A stretch of 64,000 bases of DNA, from assembly GCF_030372275.1 (NCBI RefSeq), contig NZ_JAUDDJ010000006.1; one strand, given 5' to 3'. The notes under the pieces were generated by a model. The model searched no databases, was not told the DNA's origin, and worked only from the letters and a program-made list of their open reading frames with translations. Shown piece after piece: positions 61,689 through 64,000 of this stretch; position 1 is the stretch's first letter, and each line of letters opens with the position of its first letter. Position numbers and translations under genes: made by a program. This DNA is from Lawsonibacter sp900766145 (GTDB lineage Bacteria > Bacillota > Clostridia > Oscillospirales > Oscillospiraceae).

Positions 61689-62522
61689 ATGGCTATCAAA
61701 ACTTTTAAGCCCACAACGCCCTCCCGCCGTCACATGACTGTGTCCGCCTTCGAGGGCATCGACAAGAAGGCCAAGCCCGAGCGCAGCCTGACTGAGAACC
61801 TCAAGAAGCACGCTGGCCGCAACAGCTACGGCCGCATCACCGTTCGCCACCGCGGCGGCGGCAACAAGCAGAAGTACCGCGTGATCGACTTCAAGCGCGA
61901 CAAGGAAGGCAAGGCTACTGTTATCAACCTGCAGTACGACCCCAACCGTTCCGCCAACATCGCCCTGATCCAGTACGAGGACGGCGAGAAGCGCTATATC
62001 CTGGCCCCCAACGGCCTGAAGGCCGGCCACATCATCATGACCGGTCCTGACTCCGACATTCTGCCCGGCAACTGCCTGCCCATCGCCAACATCCCCGTGG
62101 GCGAGATGATCCACAACATCGAGCTGTATCCCGGCAAGGGTGCTCAGCTGGTCCGCGCCGCCGGCGTGGCCGCTCAGCTGATGGCTAAGGAGAACGGCAT
62201 GGCTCAGGTCCGTCTGCCCTCCGGCGAGGTCCGCTATGTCCGCGAGAACTGCAAGGCCACCATCGGCCAGGTCGGCAACACCGACTGGGCCAACATCCAG
62301 ATCGGTAAGGCTGGCCGTAAGCGTCACATGGGTTGGCGTCCCACCGTTCGTGGCTCCGTCATGAACCCCAATGACCACCCCCACGGCGGCGGCGAGGGCA
62401 AGAGCCCCGTTGGTCGTCCCGGTCCTGTTACCCCCTGGGGCAAGCCCGCTCTGGGTTACAAGACCCGCAAGACCAAGAGCCGCACCGATAAGTTCATCGT
62501 CAAGCGCCGCAACGACAAGTAA
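61689..62522 (+). CDS. rplB: Ribosomal protein L2
   Basis: The product has 277 residues, normal. KTFKPTTPSRRHMTV, GRITVRHRGGGNKQKYR and the MNPNDHPHGGGEGK active-region motif are conserved. It binds the peptidyl transferase region of 23S rRNA. Preceded by AAGGAGG. Confidence 0.97.
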   Translation: MAIKTFKPTTPSRRHMTVSAFEGIDKKAKPERSLTENLKKHAGRNSYGRITVRHRGGGNKQKYRVIDFKRDKEGKATVINLQYDPNRSANIALIQYEDGEKRYILAPNGLKAGHIIMTGPDSDILPGNCLPIANIPVGEMIHNIELYPGKGAQLVRAAGVAAQLMAKENGMAQVRLPSGEVRYVRENCKATIGQVGNTDWANIQIGKAGRKRHMGWRPTVRGSVMNPNDHPHGGGEGKSPVGRPGPVTPWGKPALGYKTRKTKSRTDKFIVKRRNDK

Positions 62523-62536
62523 GGAGGGAGTAAAAG

Positions 62537-62809
62537 ATGAGCAGAAGTATCAAGAAAGGCCCCTTTTGCGCCCCCGAGCTGCTGAAGCGGGTCGACGAAA
62601 TGAATCAGACCGGCGAGAAGAAGGTTCTGAAGACTTGGAGCCGCGCCTCCACCATCTTCCCCTCCTTCGTCGGCCACACCTTCGCGGTCCACGACGGCCG
62701 CAAGCACGTGCCTGTCTACGTGACCGAGGATATGGTCGGCCACAAGCTGGGCGAGTTCGTCCCCACCCGCACCTTCAAGGGCCACGCGGGTTCCAAGACC
62801 GGTAAGTAA
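62537..62809 (+). CDS. rpsS: Ribosomal protein S19
   Basis: The product has 90 residues: MSRSIKKGPFCAPELLKRV, TWSRASTIFPSFVGHTFAVH and GEFVPTRTFKGHAG. Sits in the head of the 30S subunit. AAGGAGG precedes it, 14 bp after rplB. Confidence 0.97.
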   Translation: MSRSIKKGPFCAPELLKRVDEMNQTGEKKVLKTWSRASTIFPSFVGHTFAVHDGRKHVPVYVTEDMVGHKLGEFVPTRTFKGHAGSKTGK

Positions 62810-62823
62810 GGAGGAGAGATACC

Positions 62824-63156
62824 ATGGAAGCTGTTGCGAATCTGAAATATCTGCGGATCTCTCCCCGGAAGGTGAAGATCGTCCTGGATCTGATCCGCGG
62901 TAAGGATGTGGGCACTGCCGCCGCCATCCTGATGCAGACCCCCAAGTCTGCCTCTGAGCCTGTGCTCAAGCTCCTGAAGAGCGCCGCTGCCAATGCGGAG
63001 AACAACCACCAGATGGACCCCGAGAAGCTGTACGTGAGCGCCTGCTACGCCAACCCCGGCCCCATCATTAAGCGCATCCGCCCCCGCGCTCAGGGCCGTG
63101 CGTTCCGCATCAACAAGCGCACTTCTCACGTGACCATCGTGGTCAGCGAGCGCTAA
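62824..63156 (+). CDS. rplV: Ribosomal protein L22
   Basis: The product has 110 residues: LRISPRKVKIVLDLIRGKDV and RPRAQGRAFRINKRTSHVTI. Its hairpin lines the exit tunnel. AAGGAGG precedes it, 14 bp after rpsS. Confidence 0.97.
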   Translation: MEAVANLKYLRISPRKVKIVLDLIRGKDVGTAAAILMQTPKSASEPVLKLLKSAAANAENNHQMDPEKLYVSACYANPGPIIKRIRPRAQGRAFRINKRTSHVTIVVSER

Positions 63157-63171
63157 GGGAGGAGGAAGAAT

Positions 63172-64000
63172 ATGGGACAGAAAGTTAATCCCCACGGCCT
63201 GCGCGTGGGTGTCATCAAGGATTGGGACTCCCGCTGGTACGCCAAGAACGAGCTGGTTGGCGACCTGCTGGTTGAGGACAAGAAGATCCGTGACTACCTG
63301 AAGAAGACCCTGTACTCCGCCGGCATCCCCAAGATCGAGATCGAGCGGGACAACGCCAAGGTCCGCATCTACCTGCACTGCGCCCGTCCCGGCGTGGTCA
63401 TCGGTAAGGGCGGCGAGGAGATCAAGAAGATCGAGGCCAAGCTGGTCAAGATGATCGGCAAGCCCGTGGACCTGAAGATCGTGGAAGTGAAGAACGCCGA
63501 CATGGACGCTCAGCTGGTGGCCGAGAACATCGCCCAGCAGCTGGAGAAGCGTATCGGCTTCCGCCGCGCCATGAAGAACGCCATGGGCCGTGCCATGCGC
63601 TCCGGCGCCCGCGGCATCAAGACCTGCTGCTCCGGCCGTCTGGGCGGCGCTGAGATCGCCCGCACCGAGCACTATCACGACGGCACCATCCCCCTGCAGA
63701 CTCTGCGCGCCGACATCGACTACGGCTTTGCTGAGGCTGCCACCACCTACGGCCGCATTGGCGTGAAGGTGTGGATCTACAAGGGTGAGGTGCTCACCCA
63801 GGCCCTGCGGACCACCCCCCGCACCCTGGATACCAGCAAGCCCTATCAGGAGCGCCGTGAGCGTCCCCGCCGCGATCGCCGCGACGGCGACCGCCGTGGT
63901 GGCTTCAACCGGGATCGTCGCGAGGGCGGTAACTTCAACCGCGGTCCTCGTCCCGCCGGCCAGGGCAACTACAACAACAATCGTGGCCCCCGCCCCGCCG
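63172..64000 (+). CDS. rpsC: Ribosomal protein S3 with an Arg/Gly/Asn-rich tail (3' end outside window)
   Basis: At least 276 codons without a stop. GQKVNPHGLRVGVIKDWDSR, the KH-domain VIGKGGEEIKKIE and GARGIKTCCSGRLGGAEIA are standard S3. After about residue 220, where most S3 end, a low-complexity tail of Arg, Asp, Gly and Asn (RRDRRDGDRRGGFNRD and more) continues to the window edge. Preceded by GGGAGGAGG. Confidence 0.96.
   Translation, partial: MGQKVNPHGLRVGVIKDWDSRWYAKNELVGDLLVEDKKIRDYLKKTLYSAGIPKIEIERDNAKVRIYLHCARPGVVIGKGGEEIKKIEAKLVKMIGKPVDLKIVEVKNADMDAQLVAENIAQQLEKRIGFRRAMKNAMGRAMRSGARGIKTCCSGRLGGAEIARTEHYHDGTIPLQTLRADIDYGFAEAATTYGRIGVKVWIYKGEVLTQALRTTPRTLDTSKPYQERRERPRRDRRDGDRRGGFNRDRREGGNFNRGPRPAGQGNYNNNRGPRPA

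Overview
The window looks like chromosome from a high-GC, spore-forming gut Clostridium relative, most like Oscillospiraceae of the Flavonifractor/Lawsonibacter type. The evidence is GC-rich coding DNA with Firmicutes-style AGGAGG sites, a germination protease (gpr), a SpoIIQ-like peptidase, CotH-type and SLH proteins, an archaeal-type ProRS, and the S10 ribosomal operon. No rRNA, intact tRNA, transposase or CRISPR array was seen. The genus is inferred.

Layout. 1-4.5 kb: two tandem acidic-repeat proteins, a VTC-type polyphosphate polymerase, a DUF4956 membrane protein and a CotH-type kinase. 4.5-5.1 kb: the 3' fragment of a tRNA-Thr(GGT) gene and a row of terminators, read as an integration scar. 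5.1-9.3 kb: a broken kdp locus (KdpD without its kinase core, a 32-residue protein, KdpF, KdpA) lacking kdpB, kdpC and kdpE. 9.4-11.3 kb: a divergent vWA protein and small Cys-rich protein. 11.4-16.7 kb: a four-gene phosphorelay that both makes and degrades c-di-GMP. 17.1-23.2 kb: a roughly 365-nt structured RNA or leader, then a polyamine operon (speA, speE, speB, carboxyspermidine dehydrogenase and decarboxylase). 23.3-35.3 kb: a Fur-family regulator, a two-component system with a broken regulator, a GH31 glycosidase, an SLH-CAP protein, TrmO, a MoxR/vWA pair, an M16 peptidase and the SpoIIQ-like peptidase. 35.3-43.2 kb: a flavodoxin-fold protein, an LDH-like protein, a 650-bp imperfect palindrome, and a 1598-residue HD/NadD-like/GNAT/PRTase fusion. 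43.3-56.9 kb: YihY, S20, Gpr, a BceAB-type exporter, MATE, a second two-component system, an AGCS symporter, ProRS and a lipoprotein. 57-58.8 kb: NiaR and a transporter with a NiaR-type operator. 58.8-64 kb: a modular repeat and the S10 operon from rpsJ into rpsC.

How the genes work together. The polyamine operon would convert arginine to agmatine, putrescine and spermidine by the carboxyspermidine route, with SpeE as a second route if decarboxylated SAM is available. The signalling operon would pass phosphate from a hybrid kinase through an HPt protein to an HD-GYP regulator beside its own diguanylate cyclase. NiaR probably represses itself and the adjacent transporter.

The items most worth following up are the multidomain fusion enzyme, the RNA upstream of speA, the S10 leader with a T-box-like attenuator, the inverted-repeat element, and the acidic-repeat/VTC/CotH cluster. 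All assignments come from reading the sequence; no database search was run.
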